DNA of 23,964 nucleotides. Origin: a virus. The translations under genes and the position numbers were made by a program. Under the pieces are notes generated by a model, which saw nothing but the letters and a program-made list of their open reading frames with translations, had not been told where the DNA came from and did not search any database. Position 1 is the first letter of the stretch, and every line of letters begins with the position of its first letter. The stretch spans positions 1-23,964 of the IMG/VR virus record IMGVR_UViG_3300047994_000615. One strand, written 5' to 3'. Of the stretch, positions 15,606-22,935 are shown piece after piece.

Positions 15606-17168
15606 CTAACTCACTTGACCCTGGGGAAGGGTTTGTTTAGAGATTTGCACGGTCTGGCCTCCCTCAACATTGACGATAAAGCGTTCATTGATTGCTTGAT
15701 ATTGAACCTGTACATCTGCCTGAACGTAGCCTAGACCAGTCCTTGATGCGGGATTGTTGCTGGCGTCGCAGATAACACTGAAGGGCATCGCACCCGAGGC
15801 GGTTCCCAGCATCCCCTGTGATAGCATGTTATTTAGAAATGACGTTAATGTGGCGCGAATATTTTGGAACAGGTCGTTGTTTATGACCTGTCCGACGTAC
15901 TGACCCATTCCTGCGGCCAAACTTTCGGCAATATAGTTTGTAAGCCGCGTGTAGTTGTCACCGCAAACCGCACTATTGGAAGAGGTGTTATGTCCTGCCC
16001 GCACGCCCCAAAAGGCGCCTCCTGGCTGCGGTGTGCATATGACATCCAAGCCTGCTTCAAACAATGTCCCAAGTTCCGCATCCGAATAGGTGGTTGCTTG
16101 GCCTGAGTTGGGGGAACCGGTCTTTTGACTCGCTATGATGCCATAAATGGGCTTGTTGAGGCTTGATTGTTCGGGTGATAAATTGGCGAGCCGCCCGGCT
16201 ACGAATCCCTGCGGTGACACCAATCGTATCGTCTGATTCGTCTGGTCGCTCCACCAAAGCCAATCCCCAAACATGAGCTTGGCCGCGTAGCTATCCACTC
16301 CGGCTTGTGTTAGGGTCGAAACGGCGTTCGCAATCGTATCGCCCGCTGGACCGGCCAAAATCATATAGATGCCTTCTCCCAACCCGAAGCTGGCCTGTGT
16401 AGACCATGTCGTGGAGTCATCGCAGTCCGCCAGCAGTGCGATCCCGCAGCTCTGGTTCCGGAGCGCGTACATCCCTGTCCTGAAGACGCCGTCGATGCCA
16501 ACAAGGTTCATGCTCCCAACCGCGGAGGCGCCGTCCGACCCTGGACTGGTGGAACCGAGTGTCAAGGTGAAGGGTGAAGGTGACGCCGTCGTCCCCCCCG
16601 TTGTTGCGATCACGAATGCAGATGGTCCACGCTGAGGTCCCTGCCCAGTGTTAACGGCGCTCGTGAGGCCGGTCCAAAAAGCTAAGCCGTCACCGATAAG
16701 TCCATCATATACCTCAGGGGCGTAGCCAGGAATGCTTACCGTCAGCTTCCATGTCGCCGGCTTGGATGACTGCGTGAGTGATATGGTCACCAGGTTGCCA
16801 AGCGACCCTGTATACAGTGCTGTGAAACTGGCGTTGGTTCCGTTCACAACCGATGATGCAGCGCTATCGGTTCCGTCGGTGACTCGCACGCACCGGAAAT
16901 TCTGTGCCCCCTGCTGGACGGCCGTCGCAACGTGTGTGCCCATGTCGTACTTGCGGGGCATGACAGGCCCGAACGCGGCGGAATAGTCCGCCATGCTGCT
17001 AACGATCGTCGGCTGGTCGACTGGCCCCCACGAGGCCGATCCAACAATACCTGTGATGCTGGTGGGAACGCCGTTTAATACCAGATTCTGGGGTGAGACG
17101 ATTTGAACATATAGATTCGGAACGACAAGCGAGGCTGTGTTAACAGATCCAAATTGAACAACGGGCAT
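15606..17168 (-). CDS. Contractile tail sheath protein
   Basis: This is a 520-aa tail sheath. The start is set at the ATG at 17168 (MPVVQFGSVN) because it has AAAGG 8 nt upstream; an in-frame upstream start (17222) would lie inside the 49-aa gene. The N-terminus shows the sheath pattern PTSITGIVGSASWGPVDQPT with DYSAAFGPV following. The C-terminal part shows YVGQVINNDLFQNIRATLTS, LTSFLNNMLSQGML and VQYQAINERFIVNVEGG, the conserved C-terminal domain that meshes with neighbouring subunits and the tube. A variable beta-rich middle (about 150-260) is normal for the family. It defines the element as a myovirus-type (contractile) phage or derivative. Confidence 0.93.
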   Translation of the reverse strand: MPVVQFGSVNTASLVVPNLYVQIVSPQNLVLNGVPTSITGIVGSASWGPVDQPTIVSSMADYSAAFGPVMPRKYDMGTHVATAVQQGAQNFRCVRVTDGTDSAASSVVNGTNASFTALYTGSLGNLVTISLTQSSKPATWKLTVSIPGYAPEVYDGLIGDGLAFWTGLTSAVNTGQGPQRGPSAFVIATTGGTTASPSPFTLTLGSTSPGSDGASAVGSMNLVGIDGVFRTGMYALRNQSCGIALLADCDDSTTWSTQASFGLGEGIYMILAGPAGDTIANAVSTLTQAGVDSYAAKLMFGDWLWWSDQTNQTIRLVSPQGFVAGRLANLSPEQSSLNKPIYGIIASQKTGSPNSGQATTYSDAELGTLFEAGLDVICTPQPGGAFWGVRAGHNTSSNSAVCGDNYTRLTNYIAESLAAGMGQYVGQVINNDLFQNIRATLTSFLNNMLSQGMLGTASGAMPFSVICDASNNPASRTGLGYVQADVQVQYQAINERFIVNVEGGQTVQISKQTLPQGQVS

Positions 17169-17172
17169 GCGA

Positions 17173-17322
17173 TTAACCTTTGGTACTTGTGGGATGCGCG
17201 ACTTTATTGACGCAGTGCGCAACGCCGGATTTCAGTACCTGGTCAACCTTGTTCAGGTCAGTGATCAGATCACCACGCACGTATGTTTCGAACGCATTCT
17301 TGACGACTAGATAGATACTCAT
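17173..17322 (-). CDS. Small 49-aa phage protein upstream of sheath
   Basis: This short gene runs from the ATG at 17322 to a TAA at 17173-17175. The product opens MSIYLVVKNAFETYVRGDLI, then TDLNKVDQVLKSGVAHCVNK, and ends STKG. The pattern '(L/V)VVK.(A)F..Y..GD.ITD...V..VL.S...H.V.KV' resembles small proteins found next to capsid or sheath genes in proteobacterial phages; their function is unknown. It fits tightly between the 269-aa neck gene and the sheath, whose ribosome-binding site lies over its last codons (AAAGGTTAA). Coding status is supported by position, spacing and the family-like text. Confidence 0.72.
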   Translation of the reverse strand: MSIYLVVKNAFETYVRGDLITDLNKVDQVLKSGVAHCVNKVAHPTSTKG

Positions 17323-17328
17323 TTATTT

Positions 17329-18138
17329 TCAACCATAATAGGCATTGCCAGCGATCATAACGTCGCCGAATAGCATGGACGGAAGATTTTGCGTGGAGAT
17401 TGTTGCATATTCTGTAAGGTAGATGAGATCGCGTCTGAATAAGCTCGCGTTCTGTGCCTGGTCATAGACACGAGTGTTTCGATAGATGATTCTGGCCGAC
17501 GTCCCATCCGCGATAGAGAGGAACGTTGTTTGTGCCATCTGTTGGTCGGTCGCGATTGCAAGCGTGTCGCGCGATGTAGGATCCGGGCACCAAAAAATCA
17601 CGCGGATACATTTTTCCTGCCTCCTTGATTCTATGGCGGATGCAGCCCTGCTTACGACTCGTGCAATTATTCTTGCCGGTTGGTTAATGGTCAGCGTTGA
17701 TCCCGTAACCGTCACAGATAGGCTGCCGATCATGGTCCCGGCAAGTCCTGACGCGACCAGACCAATGGTATCATTTGCCTGGATAGGGTAAATGTACGGA
17801 GCACCGTTTATAAGGGCGCCCGCCAGATCGCCTGTCGTCGGCGTTCCTCCGACAGTAAGTGTGTTGGACTGCGCAATGATCGTCGTGCCGGGTGTGTATG
17901 ATATTATCTGCGGTCGGGGAAAGTAGCGCGTCGTTGTCCGGCCAGGCTCCTCGTCCGGACTTACTGTGACATTGATCACGCCAGCCGACAGATCCGAATT
18001 GAGGTTGGCGGCAACGGGCCAACCTCTGTAAATGCGGCATTGACTTCCTATAATACTGGCCTGTGTAGTACCCGCAGGGTAAATAACTGTTGTAACCAGG
18101 TTGACAATTGCCTGCTCGATATCAGCTAGATCAGCCAT
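17329..18138 (-). CDS. Neck / tail terminator-like protein
   Basis: This is a 269-aa protein directly before the sheath block. The N-terminus (MADLADIEQAIVNLVTTVIY followed by PAGTTQASIIGSQCRIYRGW) resembles proteins at the tail-terminator position in head-neck modules. The middle is beta-rich with Thr/Ser/Gly (GTTIIAQSNTLTVGGTPTTG). The C-terminal half has RRQEKCIRVIFWCPDP, a segment reminiscent of tail-completion proteins that contact both portal connector and tube end. No specific family can be assigned with confidence. The ATG overlaps the previous stop (TAATG), indicating coupling. Confidence 0.55.
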   Translation of the reverse strand: MADLADIEQAIVNLVTTVIYPAGTTQASIIGSQCRIYRGWPVAANLNSDLSAGVINVTVSPDEEPGRTTTRYFPRPQIISYTPGTTIIAQSNTLTVGGTPTTGDLAGALINGAPYIYPIQANDTIGLVASGLAGTMIGSLSVTVTGSTLTINQPARIIARVVSRAASAIESRRQEKCIRVIFWCPDPTSRDTLAIATDQQMAQTTFLSIADGTSARIIYRNTRVYDQAQNASLFRRDLIYLTEYATISTQNLPSMLFGDVMIAGNAYYG

Positions 18139-18779
18139 TATGCATTGGCCATTTTGGCGATCAGGTGCCAGCCCATCGCCGACTGATCTGCGTAGGATAC
18201 AATGGCCGACCGCCCAATTTCATCAGAAATCAGGTCCCCAGCCAGGATTGTTACGCTAGGATGAGCCGGCAGGTAAACAGCCCAATATGGGATTGCCTGA
18301 TCGGTCGGCAGACCTGCTGAGGACGGGCTCATTTTGTTTTCAACCACGACCGCCGAAGGGTAGTCGGTCAGAAAGGCCGTTGTATTCGCCGGTGAAAACC
18401 CGCCGTAAGCGGCAGCAGAGCCGACAGGGACCTGCGTTGCCCGGCCAATGGAAATGGTTCTGTTCGTCCGCACGCATATGATCGGCTGGAATGGCGCCTG
18501 TGACGCGACGAAATAGATTTCGTCATTGACTACCAGGTAGTCACCCGGTTTTGTATAAACACCATCCAGGGTGCCGCGCCAAAATATGCGATCAAACGCC
18601 TCATCTCCGGTTGCGCTGGTCATAGGCTCGAAAACGACGGGAAGGCGTAGATAGCGTCCCTCGGCTGCAAGCGGTGAATGGGGAGATCTGGGCCTATATG
18701 CATCAGCCCACTGTCCTGTGTGGCATGCCGCCTTTCCTAGGGCTCGATAAAGGCGATCTTGTAGTCGTGCGTATCTCAT
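18138..18779 (-). CDS. Head-tail joining protein, probable head closure
   Basis: This is a 213-aa protein. The start is the ATG at 18779, just 2 nt after the preceding stop; a longer in-frame start at 18863 would overlap the previous gene. Text of note: GTLDGVYTKPGDYLVVNDEI and IYFVASQAPFQPIICVRTNR, a pattern ('GD.L.......(F/Y)(F/I)AS....LP...V.TNR') seen in neck proteins of several proteobacterial phages. The N-terminus (RYARLQDRLYRALGKAACHT) is short and helical. By order it is probably a head-closure or joining protein between connector and tail terminator. Identity beyond that is not certain. Confidence 0.55.
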   Translation of the reverse strand: MRYARLQDRLYRALGKAACHTGQWADAYRPRSPHSPLAAEGRYLRLPVVFEPMTSATGDEAFDRIFWRGTLDGVYTKPGDYLVVNDEIYFVASQAPFQPIICVRTNRTISIGRATQVPVGSAAAYGGFSPANTTAFLTDYPSAVVVENKMSPSSAGLPTDQAIPYWAVYLPAHPSVTILAGDLISDEIGRSAIVSYADQSAMGWHLIAKMANA

Positions 18780-18781
18780 TT

Positions 18782-19162
18782 TCAGACAATCAGCGTTGCT
18801 TGCCCATCTGACAGAAATGGACCGGCGGGTACGCCCAGGAAGCCGCAAAGTCGCCGTCTCCAATGGTCGAATAGTGTAAGACGATCAGAAACTTCAGATC
18901 GGTTGTGCGACCACGATAATGCCTGGTCTGTATCCAGGTTTTCCGATGCCGAGGGGACTGCTAATTCTAATGGATTGAGTGTCGCGAGGTAGCGACGAAC
19001 AATTGTGCATTCTGCGGCCGCCAAATTGGTCATACGGAACTCAAGAAGGCCGTAAACTTGATAAAAGCGCCAGGTCTGCATTCCAACGGGAGCCGCGCCG
19101 TAGGCAGGGTATCCGCAAAAGCGCCTCACATCGACCCGTTCAGCATCCGTCAGCGGGTTCAA
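18782..19162 (-). CDS. Head-tail connector / adaptor-like protein
   Basis: This is a 126-aa protein starting with TTG at 19162, overlapping the preceding stop as TTGA. The opening LTDAERVDVRRFCGYPAYG and the following YGLLEFRMTNLAAAECTIVRRYLATL are helical and match the general form of head-tail adaptors that bind under the portal. The mid part has DTDQALSWSHNRSEVSDRLTLFDHWRRRLC. The family is not recognised by name; function is inferred from position (capsid, decoration, then connector) and helical content. Confidence 0.6.
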   Translation of the reverse strand: MNPLTDAERVDVRRFCGYPAYGAAPVGMQTWRFYQVYGLLEFRMTNLAAAECTIVRRYLATLNPLELAVPSASENLDTDQALSWSHNRSEVSDRLTLFDHWRRRLCGFLGVPAGPFLSDGQATLIV

Positions 19163-19467
19163 ATGACTGACCCGTCGCCACGGCTGAAGAAGATGGTCCC
19201 GGTTCCCGACTGGAGGACTGCTGAACCATAGGTGATCAAGGTATTGAGTGCCAGCATCACCCGGCTATTGGGTAGCACTGGCGTGTCGGTCGTCGACGCG
19301 GCCACGGTTGAATCAGAACCGAATCGAACATAGGCTAGCGATGTTGTTGGGTTGGTTACCACAACTGTGTCACCACCACCGGTAAGCGCAGCATTCGCCG
19401 GCGTCGTCGTTGCGGTGATGCCAATCGTCCCCGTGGGACGAAATGGGCTAATGGAACCTAGTGGCAT
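19159..19467 (-). CDS. Small capsid decoration-like protein
   Basis: This is a 102-aa protein right after the major capsid gene. I use the ATG at 19467 (MPLGSISPFRPTGTIGI), which has AGAAAGG 8 nt upstream; the frame is open further to a TTG at 19548 but with unlikely text. The sequence is Thr/Ala/Val-rich and all-beta in appearance (GGGDTVVVTNPTTSLAYVRF, then TPVLPNSRVMLALNT), ending FFSRGDGSVI. Small beta proteins at this place often decorate the capsid or stabilise its lattice. No cysteine or membrane segment is seen. Role is inferred. Confidence 0.6.
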   Translation of the reverse strand: MPLGSISPFRPTGTIGITATTTPANAALTGGGDTVVVTNPTTSLAYVRFGSDSTVAASTTDTPVLPNSRVMLALNTLITYGSAVLQSGTGTIFFSRGDGSVI

Positions 19468-19629
19468 GCGGTTTACCTTTCTAGAGACGGCTGCGACCTT
19501 GATCATCCTTATGAAGGCGTGGATGATGGGCAGAACGACCAGGCGCAACTGTCGATCGGCACGAACCAGCCAGTCTGATGTTCCTTGCGGAACGTCCCGA
19601 CGACCGGAAGGCTATGATAAATCTGACCT

Positions 19630-20952
19630 TCAGCCGATGTGTTCGATCACAACGGCCCTCTTAAAGGCGGCATTCGTGGCGGTCGGCACTGTGGTCGGGT
19701 TGGTTGTCGTGTCGGATGGGGCACAGAAGCCACCAATCCAATACCATGACTGAGCGATAATCTGCTGGAGACGGTCGATGGCTTCCCGAGTTACCATTGC
19801 AACACCGTCTACCATAGTGATAATGGCATCCTTCGGCGCTGTATCATGCGCACCCATTCCCGCAAAATCGCCCTCAATCAGAGCGCCCTGGCCACAAATG
19901 ATCGGACGCCGCACCATTAGACTGGCCAATGTCGGATGCGACTGAACAAGGGCTTCGGTGGTCGGCACAAAGCGGAGACCGAGGAAATCATTGGTCATCC
20001 CATTACGGAAAACCTGGTTTGCCGACGTTGCCCCCTGAAACAATTGTTTGAAGTCAGGGTCGGCAAACAATTGACGGGCCGAAACCGGATCGAGATAGCA
20101 ATTATATGCCCCGTTGATTTCGGGGACGGCGTTCATTCTCAGTTTTGCCACGGCATCGAGAAGGTTTGCCATCGAGAGGGTATCCGACGAACCCAGCAGG
20201 GAGGTATTCCCGCGCTGAGACGGACGGACGATCGTGGATGCGTTCGCGGCCTGGACAGAGTTGCCTGCCGTCCCATCAGAAACTGTAACGTTTCCTGAAA
20301 GTGTCAGTACTCCAGATACACCCCCTGGCGAGGTCGCCTGATTGGTAGCGTCGGCAACAACAGAAATCAGCGTGTAGGAATTGGAGCCGATGGTTACGAC
20401 CATTGAGTTCGTAGAACTTACCGGCTGCTGAACGCCATTGATGAAAACGTTCTGGAAACCCCGTATGTCGTCGACAGAGACGGCGGGGCCTGCCGAGGCA
20501 AGTGTCGTTCGCACACGGGTGTTGCCGCCGAGATAGGCGGCAAATAATGCATTCCGGCTCAGCTCGTCCAAACTCCGGGCCGCCTGTTCGCCATTGACGT
20601 AGGCGTTCTGAAGGAACTGTGACGCGATGCCGACACGCTCAGTCACCACGTTCAAGTCTGTTGTGGCAGCGTAGTGATTGATTGACAGGGTATACTGTTC
20701 GACGCCCCAAGTGGTCGGCGTAAGACCGTTGTCGAAGTTCGTATTGGTTGCCGGCGCGATGGGCGTCGTGACCGTGGGTTTGAGACCGGCGCGCGTTTTC
20801 GTCAGTGTCTCACCGATACCAGCCGCGATGACAACGCGATCGGCACAAGCCCTGTAACCGAGACGGGATTTGAGCGCCTGGGCAAACTCCCGTTCAAGGA
20901 AACCTTGCTGAATAATAGGTTGCAAAGCGGCGGGGAAGTTTTGGATAGACAT
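19630..20952 (-). CDS. Major capsid protein (HK97 fold)
   Basis: This 440-aa protein lies after the portal and scaffold-like genes. It has an N-terminal arm with RLGYRACADRVVIAAGIGET and a P-domain-like helix (ERVGIASQFLQNAYVNGEQA followed by ARSLDELSRNALFAAYLGG). The later part reads DAVAKLRMNAVPEINGAYNC, YLDPVSARQLFADPDFKQLF, and GMTNDFLGLRFVPTTEA, the pattern of large HK97-fold coats without a propeptide ('LRN.KAP...G.Y.......F..L..D..F'). Between about residues 170 and 245 a Thr/Ser/Val/Gly-rich segment interrupts the core and looks like an added beta domain, comparable in position to the insertion domains of P22-like coats. No protease gene accompanies it, so maturation by cleavage is unlikely. 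Confidence 0.85.
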   Translation of the reverse strand: MSIQNFPAALQPIIQQGFLEREFAQALKSRLGYRACADRVVIAAGIGETLTKTRAGLKPTVTTPIAPATNTNFDNGLTPTTWGVEQYTLSINHYAATTDLNVVTERVGIASQFLQNAYVNGEQAARSLDELSRNALFAAYLGGNTRVRTTLASAGPAVSVDDIRGFQNVFINGVQQPVSSTNSMVVTIGSNSYTLISVVADATNQATSPGGVSGVLTLSGNVTVSDGTAGNSVQAANASTIVRPSQRGNTSLLGSSDTLSMANLLDAVAKLRMNAVPEINGAYNCYLDPVSARQLFADPDFKQLFQGATSANQVFRNGMTNDFLGLRFVPTTEALVQSHPTLASLMVRRPIICGQGALIEGDFAGMGAHDTAPKDAIITMVDGVAMVTREAIDRLQQIIAQSWYWIGGFCAPSDTTTNPTTVPTATNAAFKRAVVIEHIG

Positions 20953-20995
20953 ATATGCGAATACCTATGGAATGAGATGTTTTGAGTAACGAGAA

Positions 20996-21394
20996 TCAGT
21001 AAGTGTATTTGACCAGAGCGGCTCGGGCCGAAATGTATTCCTCGTCACTCATGTCCATCGCTGATTTCTGCCGGACTGGGGCGGACGAAGGCGTAGGTAG
21101 TGTGCTGGATGACGACATCGAACCGAAGAGCCAAGGCTTCTTCTTCTGCAAGCTCTGCATAAGGCCTTTGCCATCAATAATATTGCCTTCATTGTCGATT
21201 TTGATTTTCGTTGTGTCGATCATGCGAAGACCATCCAGATCAATCATACCTGCACGTACAGCTTCGGTTCGGAGGTTCGCCTGGAGCAGGCGAGCTTCGT
21301 ACTCGCGGCGAATATCTTGATAGGTTTCCTCACCGCTACTGGTGGTGCTGGCGCCATCACTGTCCGTTGTCGTTGCGGCGTCATCCGAATCCAT
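20996..21394 (-). CDS. Scaffold-like protein (GP20-type)
   Basis: This 132-aa protein is encoded between portal and major capsid, the normal place of a scaffold. The N-terminus is acidic and Thr/Ser/Asp-rich (DSDDAATTTDSDGASTTSS). A charged helix follows (about residues 24-45). The central text AVRAGMIDLDGLRMIDTTKI, KIDNEGNI and LMQSLQKKKPWLFGS matches the C-terminal hallmark of GP20-type scaffolds ('AG..D.D....(I/L)D..KIK.D..G........L...KP.LF'). It is shorter than usual scaffolds, as the coiled-coil part is small. The ATG at 21394 has AGGAG but at 11 nt, slightly far. Its job would be to guide capsid assembly from the portal. Confidence 0.75.
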   Translation of the reverse strand: MDSDDAATTTDSDGASTTSSGEETYQDIRREYEARLLQANLRTEAVRAGMIDLDGLRMIDTTKIKIDNEGNIIDGKGLMQSLQKKKPWLFGSMSSSSTLPTPSSAPVRQKSAMDMSDEEYISARAALVKYTY

Positions 21395-21510
21395 TTTTTC
21401 CCATTCTCCTGAGATTGTAAGAAATCAGTGCAAGTGTGGAGGGACCGACATATCAGATAATAAGTCCGGCGGACTGCTTGGACACATCTGTCAGCCCCTG
21501 TCCGCTCGAA

Positions 21511-22902
21511 CTAAGTGTCGTCATCGGTAGCCATCGCCATAGGATGGAGGTCATATGTCGCCGCAATTAAGTGTTGAGCGGCCTCTCGGCTTAAAAGTCC
21601 CGATGATGTAAGGGATGTGACCGACTGCACATCTTTTTGACGATCGTCAGCTGTTGCAGGATACCACCGCGGCCACATGAGACTGAGGAAGGCTCCGGCA
21701 TCCAATTTTGGAAGAACCTGGCCTTGAACGATGATGCTATAAGTCTGAGTGGCCCGTACGATAAGTCTTGCAAGCTCCAGGAGGCCACTCTCTCCATAAC
21801 TGGTCCTCAGATTGTCTGTCAGGGAAATCAGGCCCTGATTAAGTAGTTCCAAGGCTCGGCCTGACTGAGCAGCCATTAACCGCTCCGGGCTCGCTCGGTT
21901 GCCGTGAATACTTTCGATGGCAAACTCTCGCAGCGTGCGAACATATTCGATGACGGCGCTGGAGGCGGTTCCACCTATTTCGAGCAGGCGAGCGTCTCCC
22001 TTCTCTGAGACGATCAGCGCGTTACCCGCGCCTTTCACAAATTCTCCATCGGGCAAAGCGGGGTCTTTCAGAAGGAGCGTAGGATCACTGCTGTATTTTA
22101 ACCCGCGCCCAACCTGGCTCAACTGATAATCAATTTCCACCTGGGAATGTATCGCCGCAGAGAATGTACAAGCGCCGTCGACGGAATCGCCTGTTGCCGG
22201 TCGGCCAGGAAGATTCTTTATCCAAACCAGTGGAACGCAACCGAGTTTGTGAGTAACCGACCGTGCCGCGTCAACCAGGTCTTGGCCAGCCTGCCCGACT
22301 TTCTGAGGAGCATACCAGGTTTCACTTTGTGCATCCCACTGGCGGGTGAACCAGTAGGTAGCGTCAGGCTCATCAATGTCATAGCCGTTATTTGTCAATA
22401 CCACGCCTGAAACCTTGTAGCGCTCGACCACTTTGGCCAGGCGGTCCGGGGCCTGCAGGTCCCATGTGGGCGTCAGGTATGTGGTGTCCAGAACATCAAC
22501 GAAAATGCGACCTTTCAGGATGCGAAGGAGCAACGCGACGGATCCGACAGAGCCTCGAATAGCCGCTTCGGTCATAGTCTGGTTAAGGCGCGTCTCTTTG
22601 AATATGGATGCCAAAGCATCGCGTATTTCGCTATCGGCGCATTGGACTGTCGGAAAGTGTCCATCACTGAACAGCAATGAGACACTATCTTCGACCACGG
22701 TTCGGCAAAGAGGGTACCTGACACTTGGACGCCTTTGACGCAGGGGAATATACTCTCCAGCCGGGCTTTGTTCCTCGTGAAAGTGATACGGCAGAAGGTC
22801 ATAGATGGTGCCGTCAAGGACGCGGTTCAGGACATCAAGCTTCTGAACGCGGGAGGGGTAGTCCGTATCATACGGCACCAGGTCGGACAATGTATCAAAC
22901 AT
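21511..22902 (-). CDS. Portal protein, SPP1 gp6-like
   Basis: This is a 463-aa portal, the dodecameric DNA gate at one capsid vertex. The N-terminus includes a helix-turn region with SVRYPLCRTVVEDSVSLLFS and TEAAIRGSVGSVALLLRI, matching SPP1-type portals ('...(N/R)....IV....SLLFG' and 'GS.A..L.'). The middle holds LGCVPLVWIKNL and a long helix around SQVEIDYQLSQVGRGLKYS. The C-terminal half has GRALELLNQGLISLTDNLRT and a final RDQKDV-like segment (DDRQKDVQSVTSLTSSGLLS). Terminase lies upstream, scaffold downstream, as expected. The start is the ATG at 22902 with weak Shine-Dalgarno. Confidence 0.88.
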   Translation of the reverse strand: MFDTLSDLVPYDTDYPSRVQKLDVLNRVLDGTIYDLLPYHFHEEQSPAGEYIPLRQRRPSVRYPLCRTVVEDSVSLLFSDGHFPTVQCADSEIRDALASIFKETRLNQTMTEAAIRGSVGSVALLLRILKGRIFVDVLDTTYLTPTWDLQAPDRLAKVVERYKVSGVVLTNNGYDIDEPDATYWFTRQWDAQSETWYAPQKVGQAGQDLVDAARSVTHKLGCVPLVWIKNLPGRPATGDSVDGACTFSAAIHSQVEIDYQLSQVGRGLKYSSDPTLLLKDPALPDGEFVKGAGNALIVSEKGDARLLEIGGTASSAVIEYVRTLREFAIESIHGNRASPERLMAAQSGRALELLNQGLISLTDNLRTSYGESGLLELARLIVRATQTYSIIVQGQVLPKLDAGAFLSLMWPRWYPATADDRQKDVQSVTSLTSSGLLSREAAQHLIAATYDLHPMAMATDDDT

Positions 22903-22935
22903 TTGAATTTATGCTCGCAAAGAAGCGGATAGTCT

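Noticed and set aside
19468-19629. Possible small gene between major capsid and decoration-like protein
   Set aside because: One minus-strand frame reads plausibly (LPVVGTFRKEHQTGWFVPID) but has no ATG, GTG or TTG at a sensible distance and stops at about 19513. Another frame continues into the decoration gene but with unlikely text. Not enough support to call.
21395-21510. 21-codon open frame between portal and scaffold-like gene
   Set aside because: MCPSSPPDLLS... has no ribosome-binding site and no recognisable pattern; the gap is taken as a leader for the scaffold gene.
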